Notes: generated from the letters alone by a model not told the origin. Positions 17,867 to 28,019 are shown, counted from the first letter of the stretch. The stretch is 64,000 nt of DNA from an uncultured Planktomarina sp. (GCA_905182325.1 CAJJBD010000041.1:1-64000), one strand, 5' to 3'. Numbers and translations: made by a program.

Positions 17867-19318
17867 ATGGTTTCTCGTGTAATTCCTGTAGATCCCTTTG
17901 ATTTAGTAATTTTTGGAGGCACTGGTGATCTTGCCCGACGTAAAATTTTACCTGGTTTGTTCCGCAGGTATTGCGCCAATCAAATACCAACATCAGCTCG
18001 CATTATTGGAGTAGCACGGACACAATTAGACAAAAAAGCCTATCGGATATTGGTACGAGACTCGATTATCGAATTTAGTGGAAATCATAAGGTCAATAAA
18101 AAATACCTGGAGACGTTCTTACTGATGCTCGTTTATAAAAAGGTTGACGCGCAGGGTGAGGAAGGCTGGGCAGAACTCAAAGACCTTGTTCGAAAAGACG
18201 TTGTAAATGCATACTACTTATCCGTTGGACCTGGTTTGTTTGGTGAAATTGCCTCTCGTTTAAAACAATGGGACATTGCGACCGTAGAATCCAGAGTTGT
18301 AATAGAAAAGCCATTTGGTCGTGATTTATCAAGTGCTAAAAAACTAAATGCAGTTTTATCAACCCATTTTAGCGAAAATCAAATTTACCGGATAGACCAT
18401 TATCTTGGCAAAGAGACCGTACAAAATTTAATGGCTGTTAGGTTTGGAAATCTTTTGTTCGAACCATTATGGAACTCACAATATGTAGATCACATACAAA
18501 TAACTGTTGCAGAGACTGTGGGTGTTGGTGGTCGTGGCGCGTACTATGATAAGTCAGGCGCAATGCGGGATATGGTCCAAAATCATCTGATGCAATTATT
18601 ATGTTTAATTGCAATGGAGCCTCCTTCACAATTTAACCCAGACTCTGTTCGTGACGAAAAGTTAAAAGTTATTAGAGCTTTAGCAGGTGTAAAGTCCCAT
18701 CATATTGTTCGTGGTCAGTACGATAGTACCAAAACAGAGCAAAGTTATCGTCAGGATGTTGAAAATCCTCGTAGCTTTACGGAAAGCTACGTTGCTATTA
18801 AAACAGAAATCAATAATTGGCGGTGGGCGGGTGTACCCTTCTATTTGCGAACAGGCAAAAAATTAAAAACGCGCTCTTCAGAGATTGCAATTGTTTTCAA
18901 AAAATTACCACATTCCATTTTTGAGCAAGATGGAGAAAAAAAGCAAAATATTCTTGCAATTCAACTTCAGCCTAATGAGGGTATGACGTTAGATGTTACT
19001 ATTAAGGAGCCAGGTCCAGGCGGTATGCGGTTGATACATGTACCTTTAGATATGACTTTCGCTGAGGCCCTTGGAGACCATGTTGAAGACAACCCCGATG
19101 CGTATGAACGTCTAATAATGGATGTGATCCGTGGTAATCAGACGCTATTTATGCGTGGCGATGAGGTTGAAGCAGCCTGGACGTGGACCGATCCAATTAT
19201 TAAGACTTGGGAAAGTCGCCATGATGTACCAAAACTATACGAAGTGGGCAGCGTGGGACCCGAAGACGCAATGGCTCTTATTCGTCGCGATGACCGAGTT
19301 TGGCGTGACTTAAAATAA
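17867..19318 (+). CDS. zwf: Glucose-6-phosphate 1-dehydrogenase
   Basis: About 483 residues. NADP-binding FDLVIFGGTGDLARRKILP, the substrate and catalytic motif RIDHYLGKETVQN and the EKPFGRD segment are all present. First step of the oxidative pentose phosphate and Entner-Doudoroff routes, giving NADPH. I take ATG 17867, with GAAGG nine bases upstream, over the TTG at 17858 in the ORF track. Its stop overlaps the pgl start by one base (TAATG), so zwf-pgl-pgi form one coupled operon. edd and eda are not in the window. Confidence 0.96.
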   Translation: MVSRVIPVDPFDLVIFGGTGDLARRKILPGLFRRYCANQIPTSARIIGVARTQLDKKAYRILVRDSIIEFSGNHKVNKKYLETFLLMLVYKKVDAQGEEGWAELKDLVRKDVVNAYYLSVGPGLFGEIASRLKQWDIATVESRVVIEKPFGRDLSSAKKLNAVLSTHFSENQIYRIDHYLGKETVQNLMAVRFGNLLFEPLWNSQYVDHIQITVAETVGVGGRGAYYDKSGAMRDMVQNHLMQLLCLIAMEPPSQFNPDSVRDEKLKVIRALAGVKSHHIVRGQYDSTKTEQSYRQDVENPRSFTESYVAIKTEINNWRWAGVPFYLRTGKKLKTRSSEIAIVFKKLPHSIFEQDGEKKQNILAIQLQPNEGMTLDVTIKEPGPGGMRLIHVPLDMTFAEALGDHVEDNPDAYERLIMDVIRGNQTLFMRGDEVEAAWTWTDPIIKTWESRHDVPKLYEVGSVGPEDAMALIRRDDRVWRDLK

Positions 19319-19995
19319 TGTTTTTTATAAAGTATAAAACTTCTGAAACGCTTATGCAAAGCCTAGCCATAAGAGTAAAGTTAGAACTGGCTCAAGCAAT
19401 TAAAAATAATGGCAGGGCTACTCTTGTGGTGCCTGGCGGTGGAACTCCAAAACCCTTTTTCAACTTACTCAGTGACGCAGATATCGAATGGAATAAGGTT
19501 ACTGTATTCCCCACTGATGAACGCTGGGTTGGTCTGGACAATCCACGCTCAAATACTGGACTAATAAAAAGCCAATTATTGATAAATCGCGCGTCTGAGG
19601 CTCACTTTGTTGCATTATTTCAAAAAAATAAAAACTTGAAAGTAGGAGCATCGTCATTATCAGAAAGCATTTCAAGATATTTGCCTATCGATGTCTTGGT
19701 TCTTGGTATGGGTGCTGATATGCACACTGCGTCACTTTTTCCTGGAGCAGCTGAATTAGCCTGGGCCCAAAGTATGGATGCGCCTGAGGTGGTGCCAATC
19801 AAACCCTTGGATAACAGCCTTGAGCCACGCGTTACTCTTAGTGCAAGAACACTAGAAAAAGCAGCGAATACTCATGTATTAATTATTGGCCTCGATAAAA
19901 AAAATGCTGTAGAAGAGGCAGAGCAAACTAATTCGTCGTTGGCTCCTATTTCTCAATTTCTTCCACATGCGACTGTGCATTGGAGCGCTGGCTAA
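19318..19995 (+). CDS. pgl: 6-phosphogluconolactonase
   Basis: 225 residues of the DevB/NagB-like family: VVPGGGTPKPFFNLL, VFPTDERWVGLDNPRSNTGL and the LGMGADMHTASLFPG motif with the catalytic His of the family. Hydrolyses 6-phosphogluconolactone from Zwf. The ATG shares one base with the zwf stop. A short N-terminus compared with many homologues, but the lactonase core is whole. Followed by pgi after 8 bp. Confidence 0.94.
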   Translation: MFFIKYKTSETLMQSLAIRVKLELAQAIKNNGRATLVVPGGGTPKPFFNLLSDADIEWNKVTVFPTDERWVGLDNPRSNTGLIKSQLLINRASEAHFVALFQKNKNLKVGASSLSESISRYLPIDVLVLGMGADMHTASLFPGAAELAWAQSMDAPEVVPIKPLDNSLEPRVTLSARTLEKAANTHVLIIGLDKKNAVEEAEQTNSSLAPISQFLPHATVHWSAG

Positions 19996-20003
19996 GGATT
20001 AGT

Positions 20004-21596
20004 ATGTTTTCTGAATTGAAAGACAAGTTTTCGTCAGTAGCTGATAGAAGAATCGAGACCCTATTTGACAAGACGCGTGTCGCTATATTCTGTGCAGAAA
20101 CTGATGGTTTATTTTTTGATTATTCCAAAACCAATATAGACCTAGAAACTCTTGATAAGCTATTCGAAATAGTAAAAAATACTAGCGTTTTAGATAAACG
20201 TGATGCAATGTTTTCCGGGGAAAAAATTAATGTAAGTGAAAATAGAGCAGTACTACACACTGTGCTTCGAAAGTCATCTGGTCAAGTTTTTGTAGACGGC
20301 GAAGATGTAATGCCTGCAGTTCTTGAAACCCGCACGCGAATATTCAATTTTGCTGAGGCTGTGCGGACTGGTAAAATCAGAGGGCAGGGTGGTGTTTACA
20401 CTGATGTTGTTAATATTGGCATTGGTGGATCAGATCTTGGTCCAGCAATGGCGTATTTGGCCCTTCAACCGTACGTGACAGGACCAAAATGTCACTACGT
20501 GAGTAATATAGACGGAGCTCAAATACACGATGTACTAGCAGATCTTAATCCAGAAACTACTTTGATAATTGTTGCTTCAAAAACTTTCACCACCATTGAA
20601 ACATTAACTAATGCAAAAACTGCCTTTAGTTGGATGTCCAACATTGTTTCTGAGCCAGCAACGCAATTCGTAGCTTTAAGTTCCGCCAAAGAGAAAACAT
20701 CAGAGTTTGGAATACCGGATAATCATTTATTTGGTTTTGAAGATTGGGTTGGGGGACGTTATTCTTTGTGGGGACCAATTGGTCTCAGTCTGGTGATTGC
20801 TATTGGAAAAGAACACTTTTGTGATTTTTTAAATGGTGGATTTTCTATGGATGATCACTTTCAAAACTCCAAAATAAATAAAAATTTACCAATAATACTT
20901 GCGTTGATAGGTATTTGGCATGCACAAATTGGGGGGCACACGACCCGCGCCGTACTGCCTTACGAGCAAAGACTGTCACGACTTCCAGCATATTTGCAGC
21001 AGCTGGAGATGGAGTCCAACGGCAAGGGGGTTGGAATTGAAGGCGAGGAGTTACTTACAACATCAGGGCCAATTGTTTGGGGTGAACCTGGGACTAACGG
21101 GCAGCACGCTTTTTATCAACTCATTCATCAAGGCACACATGTGGTTCCATGCGAATTTATGATTGCAAAACAAAGCCATGAATCTCACCTAAAGCATCAT
21201 CATGAACTTTTACAGGCAAATTGTCTGGCGCAATCCCAAGCATTGATGTCCGGACGAAATATTGCGGCAGCCCGTACCATGGCCGCAAGCGCAGGATTTG
21301 TAGGCAAAGAATTAGAACGACAGGCCCACCAAATGGTGTTTCAGGGGAACCGCCCATCGACGACTTTGGTCTATCAAAAACTTACTCCTTTTTGTTTGGG
21401 ACAAATTATCGCCTTGTATGAGCATCGGGTCTTTGTGGAAGGCGTAATTTTGGGAATAAATTCCTTCGACCAATGGGGTGTTGAGCTAGGCAAGGATCTG
21501 GCCACAAAGCTCAGTCCCGTGCTTGCGGGTAGGGAGCCCGCTACACAGTATGACCTTTCGACACAAAACCTTATTACTAAATTATGTAGTAAGTGA
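20004..21596 (+). CDS. pgi: Glucose-6-phosphate isomerase
   Basis: About 530 residues. Family motifs: IGIGGSDLGPAMAY, ASKTFTTIETLTNA, the signature GGRYSLWGPIGLS, and NSFDQWGVELGK near the C-terminus. Interconverts glucose-6-P and fructose-6-P. I use ATG 20004, which has AAGGA upstream and starts MFSELKDKF; the ORF-track start at 19980 lies inside pgl. Third gene of the zwf-pgl-pgi operon. The 125 bp after it hold no convincing terminator. Confidence 0.96.
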   Translation: MFSELKDKFSSVADRRIETLFDKTRVAIFCAETDGLFFDYSKTNIDLETLDKLFEIVKNTSVLDKRDAMFSGEKINVSENRAVLHTVLRKSSGQVFVDGEDVMPAVLETRTRIFNFAEAVRTGKIRGQGGVYTDVVNIGIGGSDLGPAMAYLALQPYVTGPKCHYVSNIDGAQIHDVLADLNPETTLIIVASKTFTTIETLTNAKTAFSWMSNIVSEPATQFVALSSAKEKTSEFGIPDNHLFGFEDWVGGRYSLWGPIGLSLVIAIGKEHFCDFLNGGFSMDDHFQNSKINKNLPIILALIGIWHAQIGGHTTRAVLPYEQRLSRLPAYLQQLEMESNGKGVGIEGEELLTTSGPIVWGEPGTNGQHAFYQLIHQGTHVVPCEFMIAKQSHESHLKHHHELLQANCLAQSQALMSGRNIAAARTMAASAGFVGKELERQAHQMVFQGNRPSTTLVYQKLTPFCLGQIIALYEHRVFVEGVILGINSFDQWGVELGKDLATKLSPVLAGREPATQYDLSTQNLITKLCSK

Positions 21597-21721
21597 TGTG
21601 AGTGAGTTCTAGGGATTAAGCTTCAATTAAAAAATGTTTATTTGGTACCCGCAGAGTGAAATGGCACCTTTTCATTTTGTAGTAAGGCAGCCATAAAGAT
21701 GGAAAATTAAGGACCGCTGTT

Positions 21722-23041
21722 TTGCGTAGAGTTTTTGTGTGTGCATTCGTTGCCTTAGCTCAAGGGACATTAGCTGCTGATTTACCATTACCGTTAACCG
21801 ACGATGATTTTCGTTTGGTTGAGCGAGATGAGGCAGCGTTGGGTCAACTACTATTTTATGATCCAATTTTGTCAGGTAACAAAGAAGTCGCATGCGCAAC
21901 ATGCCATCACCCAGCGTTTGGGACTGGGGACGGCCTGTCACTATCACTTGGTGATGGGGGGAGTGGACTTGGCCTAAATCGTATTGTTGATGCAGCCAAC
22001 TTGCCTGAGCAAAGAGTTCCTCGGAATGCCCAACCTTTGTTCAACCTTGGCGCAAAACAAATCCAAGTGCTGTTTCATGATGGTCGCGTAGAGGTTGATA
22101 CCACACGAAATTCTGGGCTACGCACTCCCTTAGAGGATGAAATGGTAAGTGGGTTTGCGTCCATTATATCTGCGCAAACTATGTTTCCTGTGCTTTCAGG
22201 TGATGAAATGGCAGGTCATTATTCAGAAAATGAAATATCACAAGCTGTCAGGCGCGGTACGCTTACAGGTAAAAATGGTGCATGGGATTTGATCGTACAA
22301 CGGATAGTGTCAGTTCCACAATATACAAAAGCCTTTGCTAATGTTTACAGTCACATATCTAGCTCAAACGATATTGCCTTTACTGATGTATCGAATGCCA
22401 TTGCGGCCTTCATGGAGTTTGAGTGGCGATCTGATACGGCTCCGTTTGATGCTTTTTTGAAAGATAGCACACCACTCAATGATACTGCGCAGAATGGGTT
22501 AAATCTATTTTATGGGACTGCAGGCTGTGCAACATGCCACACCGGCGCGTTGCTCACTGACCATAACTTTCATGCAATGGGCCAGCCACAGGTTGGCCCT
22601 GGCAAGGCGGCACGCTTTCAGGCGCATGCTCGTGATGAAGGACGGTTTCGGGTAACAGGTTTCATTGGTGATAAATACGCCTTTCGCACTCCCTCTTTGC
22701 GAAATGTTGAGTTTACTGGTCCATGGGGACATGCAGGCGCATACAGCAATCTGACCAAATTTGTTGCGGCACATGCTGAGCCAAGGGCTGCGCTCTATCA
22801 GTATGACCGCTCTGGCGTTGTGTTGCCTCAATTTGATACTGCAGACTGGCGAATCATGGATGACCCGACTGAGGTAGCTAAAATTGCAAATGCGGTTAGT
22901 GTTATGCCGGTACTGTTGTCGTCAACAGAGGTCTCAGAAATAGTGGCGTTTCTAGGCGCATTATCAGATTCATCAGCTCTGACGGGACGGCTAGGTATTC
23001 CAGGATCAGTTCCAAGTGGTCTCGCTATACCCAACCCTTAG
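21722..23041 (+). CDS. Di-haem cytochrome c peroxidase / MauG family protein, exported
   Basis: 439 residues from a TTG start with AAGGA eight bases upstream. A signal peptide (MRRVFVCAFVALAQGTLAAD) leads to the periplasm. Two CATCH haem-binding sites (first at residues 58-62, second near 265-270) define a bacterial di-haem peroxidase. The family includes true hydrogen peroxide reductases and MauG, which oxidises protein residues; sequence alone does not separate them. Its stop overlaps the convergent CRTAC1/ASPIC gene by 4 bp, so the two are neighbours but not one operon. No methylamine dehydrogenase genes are present. Confidence 0.9.
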   Translation: MRRVFVCAFVALAQGTLAADLPLPLTDDDFRLVERDEAALGQLLFYDPILSGNKEVACATCHHPAFGTGDGLSLSLGDGGSGLGLNRIVDAANLPEQRVPRNAQPLFNLGAKQIQVLFHDGRVEVDTTRNSGLRTPLEDEMVSGFASIISAQTMFPVLSGDEMAGHYSENEISQAVRRGTLTGKNGAWDLIVQRIVSVPQYTKAFANVYSHISSSNDIAFTDVSNAIAAFMEFEWRSDTAPFDAFLKDSTPLNDTAQNGLNLFYGTAGCATCHTGALLTDHNFHAMGQPQVGPGKAARFQAHARDEGRFRVTGFIGDKYAFRTPSLRNVEFTGPWGHAGAYSNLTKFVAAHAEPRAALYQYDRSGVVLPQFDTADWRIMDDPTEVAKIANAVSVMPVLLSSTEVSEIVAFLGALSDSSALTGRLGIPGSVPSGLAIPNP

Positions 23042-24504
23042 CGGTGCAAGTGAAGTGTTTGATCAGCCTTAGCTTCATGGGTGCTCACCACGCCGTTTGG
23101 CCACTCAACCATAATATTGACCTTCAGTGTGGAACCTAAACCAAAATGCAGTGGCAATGCCTGGCCGCCGGCATGCCCACCTCCAACAGTTATTTGCTGG
23201 ACGTCTTCACCAACAGTGACCCGTGCGCCAACTGCGTTGCGATTTCCACCATCTTGCGTCAGTTTTACATTAAGCCAGTGGCCTACATCTTCCGTTTCAT
23301 TGCGGTAGATTTGCATTGGAGCGCGTCTATTTAGAACTAAAATATCCAGCCGCCCATCAAGGTCAAAATCCGCTAAAGCTGCGCCTCGTCCACGGTCTGT
23401 GCTGGCCACGCCAGCTGATAGGCCAGCCTCAACAAATGCACCATCAAGTTGCTGGATGAGTAGATTGTTAGGATCGCGCATTGCGTTTGACGGCATCTGA
23501 TCAACGTTGCCTTTTGAAATAAAAAGATCCGGGCGGCCGTCATTATTGACGTCACCAAACTGCGCATGCCAACCGGTTGAAGGGCGGCCATCATCACCAA
23601 AATATGGTCGATGTGCATATGTACCGATTTCAAAAGGAGCGGCGGAATAAGTACCATCCTTTTGGGCTAATTGCAAAAGTTGGTCACCCATTGAAGTAAG
23701 GAATACTTCGTCACGACCGTCCCCGGTTATATCTCGGCTTGCAATTCCCATACCCCATATCGAAACTTTTTTCCAACCATCTAATTCAGTCAGGAACCGT
23801 TCATCCACTATGTCCCACATCTGCTCATAGCCATTGCGGACATAGTATTGTCGATCGTTAGAAATTCGCAAACGCATCTGACCGCTGGCGTCACGTGTTG
23901 CGAGCATTGAGAGCGTACAAAACCCAGGTTCTAAATTTTGTGTTTCGTAACCACTAGTGGTTGGTCTTAGTAGTTGATGGCTATCACAAGCAAAAAAAGG
24001 TCCGTTAGGATTACTCAAGTCAACATAATTTCCAATAACCAAGTGGGGTAATTTTTCATTAGACCACCATGCGCTGAACGCCGTTGACCATTGATTGGCA
24101 TATGGAATTTGAAATTCATCAGTTGCATCGACAAAGCCACAGTTGGCAATCCCCTTCAGCACGATATTTGAGCCAATTCTAAGCACGAAAAGATCCATAT
24201 ACCCATCAGCATTAATATCTATCGGGTAGGCGCCAGTCGTATCAAATAAAATTGGGATTTCAGACTTTTTAAAAATAAATTCACCAGTGTTGACTAATAG
24301 TGCGGCTGGTTCGGTGCCACCTGCGGCAAAAACATCAGGCAAATTATCCCCATTGCAGTCCATGACGGCAACACCACCACCAACAAAGTGGTTCCAGTCG
24401 CCAGAGTAAACGTGATGAGGCAAAGTGCTTGAAAGATTTTTAAAAATTGGTGAGGAATAACTTGGTGAGCCAAGAAGTATTACTATTATAATGACTTTAA
24501 TCAA
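23038..24504 (-). CDS. Secreted FG-GAP/ASPIC (CRTAC1-like) repeat protein
   Basis: 488 residues starting with a hydrophobic signal (MIKVIIIVILLGSPSYSS). Several calcium-binding-like FG-GAP/VCBS units follow: DCNGDNLPDVF, DINADGYMDLFV, DITGDGRDEVFL, DVNNDGRPDLFI and DFDLDGRLDILVL, suggesting a beta-propeller. The end is an UnbV/ASPIC domain (NAVGARVTVG, FGLGS, VEWPNG). CRTAC1 family proteins are extracellular or surface proteins of poorly known function. Convergent with the MauG-type gene. Such proteins often co-occur with MauG-type peroxidases in marine genomes (recollection, unverified). Confidence 0.9.
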   Translation of the reverse strand: MIKVIIIVILLGSPSYSSPIFKNLSSTLPHHVYSGDWNHFVGGGVAVMDCNGDNLPDVFAAGGTEPAALLVNTGEFIFKKSEIPILFDTTGAYPIDINADGYMDLFVLRIGSNIVLKGIANCGFVDATDEFQIPYANQWSTAFSAWWSNEKLPHLVIGNYVDLSNPNGPFFACDSHQLLRPTTSGYETQNLEPGFCTLSMLATRDASGQMRLRISNDRQYYVRNGYEQMWDIVDERFLTELDGWKKVSIWGMGIASRDITGDGRDEVFLTSMGDQLLQLAQKDGTYSAAPFEIGTYAHRPYFGDDGRPSTGWHAQFGDVNNDGRPDLFISKGNVDQMPSNAMRDPNNLLIQQLDGAFVEAGLSAGVASTDRGRGAALADFDLDGRLDILVLNRRAPMQIYRNETEDVGHWLNVKLTQDGGNRNAVGARVTVGEDVQQITVGGGHAGGQALPLHFGLGSTLKVNIMVEWPNGVVSTHEAKADQTLHLHR

Positions 24505-24731
24505 TTATTTGGATGCTCCGCTAGTTTTTACATGTCAACTGGATCAGCTGTTACGGCAAGCATTAAAGCTGCACAGAGACATCTGTAGTATTAAAATATT
24601 ATATTATACTAGCTTGCTTAAAAAAACAAAAATATACCAATTACTACTCATTTACACTGTTCGTTTTAGATTATAAAAATTAATGATGTTTTACATTTGA
24701 ATTAAAGACCAGTAGAGCAGGAAATACGTGC

Positions 24732-24743
24732 GTTAGCGCTAAC
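24732..24743. promoter_or_regulatory. LacI-family-type operator GTTAGCGCTAAC upstream of xylF
   Basis: A perfect 12-bp palindrome with the central CG step typical of LacI/GalR-family sites (compare the general form TGTTAGCGCTAACA). It lies 20 bases before the xylF ATG, overlapping the expected promoter or early leader, a good place for a repressor. No LacI-type gene is in the window. Confidence 0.6.
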
Positions 24744-24763
24744 ATAAAAATTGGGAGAAAAAA

Positions 24764-25789
24764 ATGAATAAGTTTATCTTAGCTGCAGCTGTTGCTGCTG
24801 TTAGTATTACAAGTTCTGCAGTATTTGCAGGAGGCAAATCAATCGGTGTGTCTTGGGCCAGTTTCCAGGAGGAGCGTTGGAAAATTGATGAGGCTGCAAT
24901 GGTCGCTGCGATTGAAGCGGCAGGCAACACATATGTTTCTGCGGATGCGGAGTCTTCTTCAGCCAAGCAACTTACAGACATTGAAGCGCTGATCACTCAG
25001 GGTGTTGATGCGCTGGTTATCAATGCATGGGATAAAGACGCTATTGCACCAGCAATAGAAGCAGCAGCGAACGAAGGTATCCCTGTTGTTGGTTATGACC
25101 GTTTGATCGAAGATGCTCGCACTTTCTATCTTACGTTTGATAACGTTGGCGTCGGCCGCATTATTGCAAAATCTGTGCAGGCTGTGCAGCCGTCAGGTAA
25201 CTATGCCATCATTAAAGGTGATCCAGGCGATCCAAACGCGATGTTCCTTTTACAGGGCATGATGGAAGTCATAGGCGATGATGTTGCATCTGGTAAGATT
25301 AAGATTGTTGGTGAATCGTTCTCAGACGGTTGGAAGCCTGAAAATGCTCAGAAAAATATGGAGCAGATCTTAACAGCAAATGACAATAATGTTGACGCTG
25401 TTCTGTCAGAAAATGATGGCATGGCTGGTGGTGTGGTAGCTGCACTTTCAGCACAGGGTCTTGTGATACCAGTCGGTGGCCAAGATGGTGATCTTGCGGC
25501 TATCAACCGTGTTGCACGTGGATCACAGACTGTTTCAGTTTGGAAAGATGCTCGGGACCTAGGTAAAGCTGCTGGCGAAATTGCGTCCGCTTTGGCTGAT
25601 GGTGTAGCAATGTCTGACATCAAAGGTGCATCCATTTTTGACGGTGGCGAAAAGGGTATTGCGATCAATGCAATTTTGATGGACCCAACACCACTTACTC
25701 GTAGCAACCTAAGTGTTGCAATCGATGGTGGCCACATAAGCAAAGCACAGGCTTGTGAAGGTGCGATTGCAAATGTAGACGGCTGCTAA
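24764..25789 (+). CDS. xylF: Sugar ABC transporter substrate-binding protein, XylF-like
   Basis: 341 residues with a Sec signal peptide cleaved near AVFA (residue 22) and a type I periplasmic-binding fold. It resembles D-xylose-binding XylF: IGVSWASFQEERWK, DALVINAWD, PVVGYDRLI and VLSENDGMAGG. A strong GGGAG ribosome site precedes the ATG. First gene of a xylF-xylH-xylG unit, separated from the permease by a stem-loop, which usually allows excess binding protein. The xylose assignment is doubtful because no xylA or xylB is nearby; the facing catabolic genes are Gfo/Idh/MocA and IolE-like. Two cysteines near the end may form a disulfide. Confidence 0.88.
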   Translation: MNKFILAAAVAAVSITSSAVFAGGKSIGVSWASFQEERWKIDEAAMVAAIEAAGNTYVSADAESSSAKQLTDIEALITQGVDALVINAWDKDAIAPAIEAAANEGIPVVGYDRLIEDARTFYLTFDNVGVGRIIAKSVQAVQPSGNYAIIKGDPGDPNAMFLLQGMMEVIGDDVASGKIKIVGESFSDGWKPENAQKNMEQILTANDNNVDAVLSENDGMAGGVVAALSAQGLVIPVGGQDGDLAAINRVARGSQTVSVWKDARDLGKAAGEIASALADGVAMSDIKGASIFDGGEKGIAINAILMDPTPLTRSNLSVAIDGGHISKAQACEGAIANVDGC

Positions 25790-25803
25790 TTAGCTCTATT
25801 ATG

Positions 25804-25840
25804 TGGCGCCGGCCCCGTGGGTTGGCGCCATTTTATTTTG
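25804..25840 (+). terminator. Stem-loop between xylF and xylH (partial terminator)
   Basis: TGGCGCC (25804-25810) pairs with GGCGCCA (25824-25830), followed by TTTTATTTT. It sits just after the binding-protein gene, before the permease gene 110 bp later. Such hairpins commonly end most transcripts after the binding protein and stabilise its mRNA. Confidence 0.75.
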
Positions 25841-25948
25841 TAAATTGGGCTGTGATTTTTGAATGTATATAATTTTTCGCTGCATAGGTATAAATATGTT
25901 ACCAAACGTTATTAAATTCAATTCACCGTTAAATATTCTGGATTACTC

Positions 25949-27250
25949 ATGAATGATAACCCGACCTCTGAAAACCAAAGGGGGCTTATAGCACGATTTC
26001 TAAAAGATACAGAAATTGACACCCGTCTTTTGGGGATGATTGGTGCGTTGGCCTTAATATGGACTGGCTTCCATTTTTATGGTGTAATTTTTAACAATTT
26101 TGGTGCTTTCTTGACACCACGAAACCTTTGGAATTTGTCTGTTCAGACTTCATCAATTGGAATTATGGCTACTGGCATGGTGCTGGTTATTGTGACACGA
26201 AACATTGATTTATCTGTTGGCTCAATGATCGGTGTTATAGCCATGGCGATGGGCCTTCTACAGGTCGAAATACTACCCCAATTTGTTGGGATTGGCCATT
26301 GGTCAATCTGGATTATGGCAGTAGTGGTAGGCTTGATTTTCGGTACATTAATAGGCGCCCTTCATGGATGGTTAATTGCTTATCGAGGAATTCCGGCGTT
26401 CATTGTTACGCTAGGAGGGCTAATGGTCTGGCGTGGTATGGCTTTTTTGTCTGCAGGTGGAAGGACTATATCTCCCGTGGACGGTGTCTTTGCACTGCTT
26501 GGTGGAGGGCCCTACGGTGCCATTGGGGCAATGGGAAGCTGGGCTGTGGGTGTCGCAGCTTGCCTTGGAGTCGCCTACACAATTTACGCGGGACGTAAGG
26601 CAAGGATTAAGCATAATTTTTACCTACGACCTATGTGGGCGGAAGCATTATTGGCCATAGTGGGCTGGTTAACAATTATTGGGGCAGTGCTTTTAGTAAA
26701 CTCTTATCCATGGCCAAAAGGAATCGTGCGGCAATACGGGACTAGAATTGGACAAGATTTAGAAGGAACTTTTATCAGCCACGGCTTTGCAATTCCAGTT
26801 TTGATCTTGGTAGCTGTTGGTATCTTAATGACAATTTTGGTGACACGCACTCGGTTTGGGCGATACGTTTTTGCAATTGGCGGTAATCCAGAGGCCGCAG
26901 CACTTGCTGGAATTAATACAAAATGGGTGACGATGAAAGTTTTCGCTTTGATGGGTATGTTAACAGCTGTTGCAGCGGTAATAGCATCCGCCCGCCTGAA
27001 CTCTGCCACGAATGCGTTGGGTACGCTAGATGAGCTGTATGTGATTGCGGCAGCTGTGATTGGTGGTACGTCCTTGGCCGGAGGTGTTGGTAAAATTTAT
27101 GGCGCTATTCTGGGCGCGTTGGTGATGCAAAGCCTTCAATCAGGTATGGTACTAATTGGATTTGACAGCGCTATACAAAGGATCGTGGTGGGAGTAGTTC
27201 TGGTTCTCGCAGTGTACCTTGATATTCTTTACAACAAGCGCGTTAAGTGA
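25949..27250 (+). CDS. xylH: Sugar ABC transporter permease, XylH-like
   Basis: 433 residues, BPD_transp_2 family, with about ten hydrophobic segments. Marks: [51 protein letters not shown] and the late [20 protein letters not shown]. Length and an extra central region (about residues 180-260) match XylH rather than RbsC. Transports the sugar across the inner membrane with XylG. Ten bases separate it from the xylG start. Confidence 0.92.
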   Translation: MNDNPTSENQRGLIARFLKDTEIDTRLLGMIGALALIWTGFHFYGVIFNNFGAFLTPRNLWNLSVQTSSIGIMATGMVLVIVTRNIDLSVGSMIGVIAMAMGLLQVEILPQFVGIGHWSIWIMAVVVGLIFGTLIGALHGWLIAYRGIPAFIVTLGGLMVWRGMAFLSAGGRTISPVDGVFALLGGGPYGAIGAMGSWAVGVAACLGVAYTIYAGRKARIKHNFYLRPMWAEALLAIVGWLTIIGAVLLVNSYPWPKGIVRQYGTRIGQDLEGTFISHGFAIPVLILVAVGILMTILVTRTRFGRYVFAIGGNPEAAALAGINTKWVTMKVFALMGMLTAVAAVIASARLNSATNALGTLDELYVIAAAVIGGTSLAGGVGKIYGAILGALVMQSLQSGMVLIGFDSAIQRIVVGVVLVLAVYLDILYNKRVK

Positions 27251-27260
27251 GGAAATATAT

Positions 27261-28019
27261 ATGACTGAGCCAGGCACACCTCTTGTAAACTTAAAAAATA
27301 TCTCAATATCATTTGGCGGCATCAAGGCCGTAGATGATGTTAGTGTTGATCTGTATCCGGGCGAAGTGGTTGGGCTTCTCGGCCACAATGGGGCAGGCAA
27401 GTCCACTTTAATAAAGTGTCTATCTGGAGCCTATAAAGCGGATTCTGGTGAAATTTTTATCAATGGTGATAAAGTAATCATCAATAATCCTCGCGATGCG
27501 CGTGATCAAAATATTGAAACTATTTATCAGACCCTTGCTTTAGCTGATAACCTAGACGCTGCATCAAATCTGTTTCTTGGGCGAGAACTGATCAGCCCGA
27601 GTGGGTTTCTTGACGAAAGCAGGATGGAAGCCGAGACGCGCAAAATTATGGCACGGCTTAATCCTAACTTCCAAAAATTTAATGAGCCAGTTTCTGCACT
27701 TTCAGGAGGTCAACGTCAGTCTGTAGCCATAGCCCGTGCTGTTTACTTTGACGCTAAAATTCTTATTATGGATGAGCCAACTGCGGCGCTTGGACCGCAG
27801 GAGAGTGAGATGGTGTCCGAGCTAATCAAACAGCTTAAAAAACAGGGTCTGGGTATATTTCTGATAGAACATGACATCCATAACGTAATGAAGCTATGCG
27901 ATCGTGCAAGTGTAATGAAAAATGGGCTACTGGTCGGTACAGAACTTATTGGGGATGTCACAGAAGATGACATCTTATCAATGATAATTTTAGGTAAGAA
28001 TCCAAAAGCTAAAATTTAA
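27261..28019 (+). CDS. xylG: Sugar ABC transporter ATP-binding protein, single-domain XylG-like
   Basis: About 252 residues, using ATG 27261 with GAGGA upstream; the longer ORF-track start lies within xylH. One ATPase domain: Walker [10 protein letters not shown], signature LSGGQRQ, Walker [13 protein letters not shown] and the switch His in LIEHDIH. E. coli XylG and RbsA are tandem proteins of about 500 residues; this half-size form is common in alphaproteobacterial sugar importers and probably dimerises. Last gene of the importer. Confidence 0.9.
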   Translation: MTEPGTPLVNLKNISISFGGIKAVDDVSVDLYPGEVVGLLGHNGAGKSTLIKCLSGAYKADSGEIFINGDKVIINNPRDARDQNIETIYQTLALADNLDAASNLFLGRELISPSGFLDESRMEAETRKIMARLNPNFQKFNEPVSALSGGQRQSVAIARAVYFDAKILIMDEPTAALGPQESEMVSELIKQLKKQGLGIFLIEHDIHNVMKLCDRASVMKNGLLVGTELIGDVTEDDILSMIILGKNPKAKI

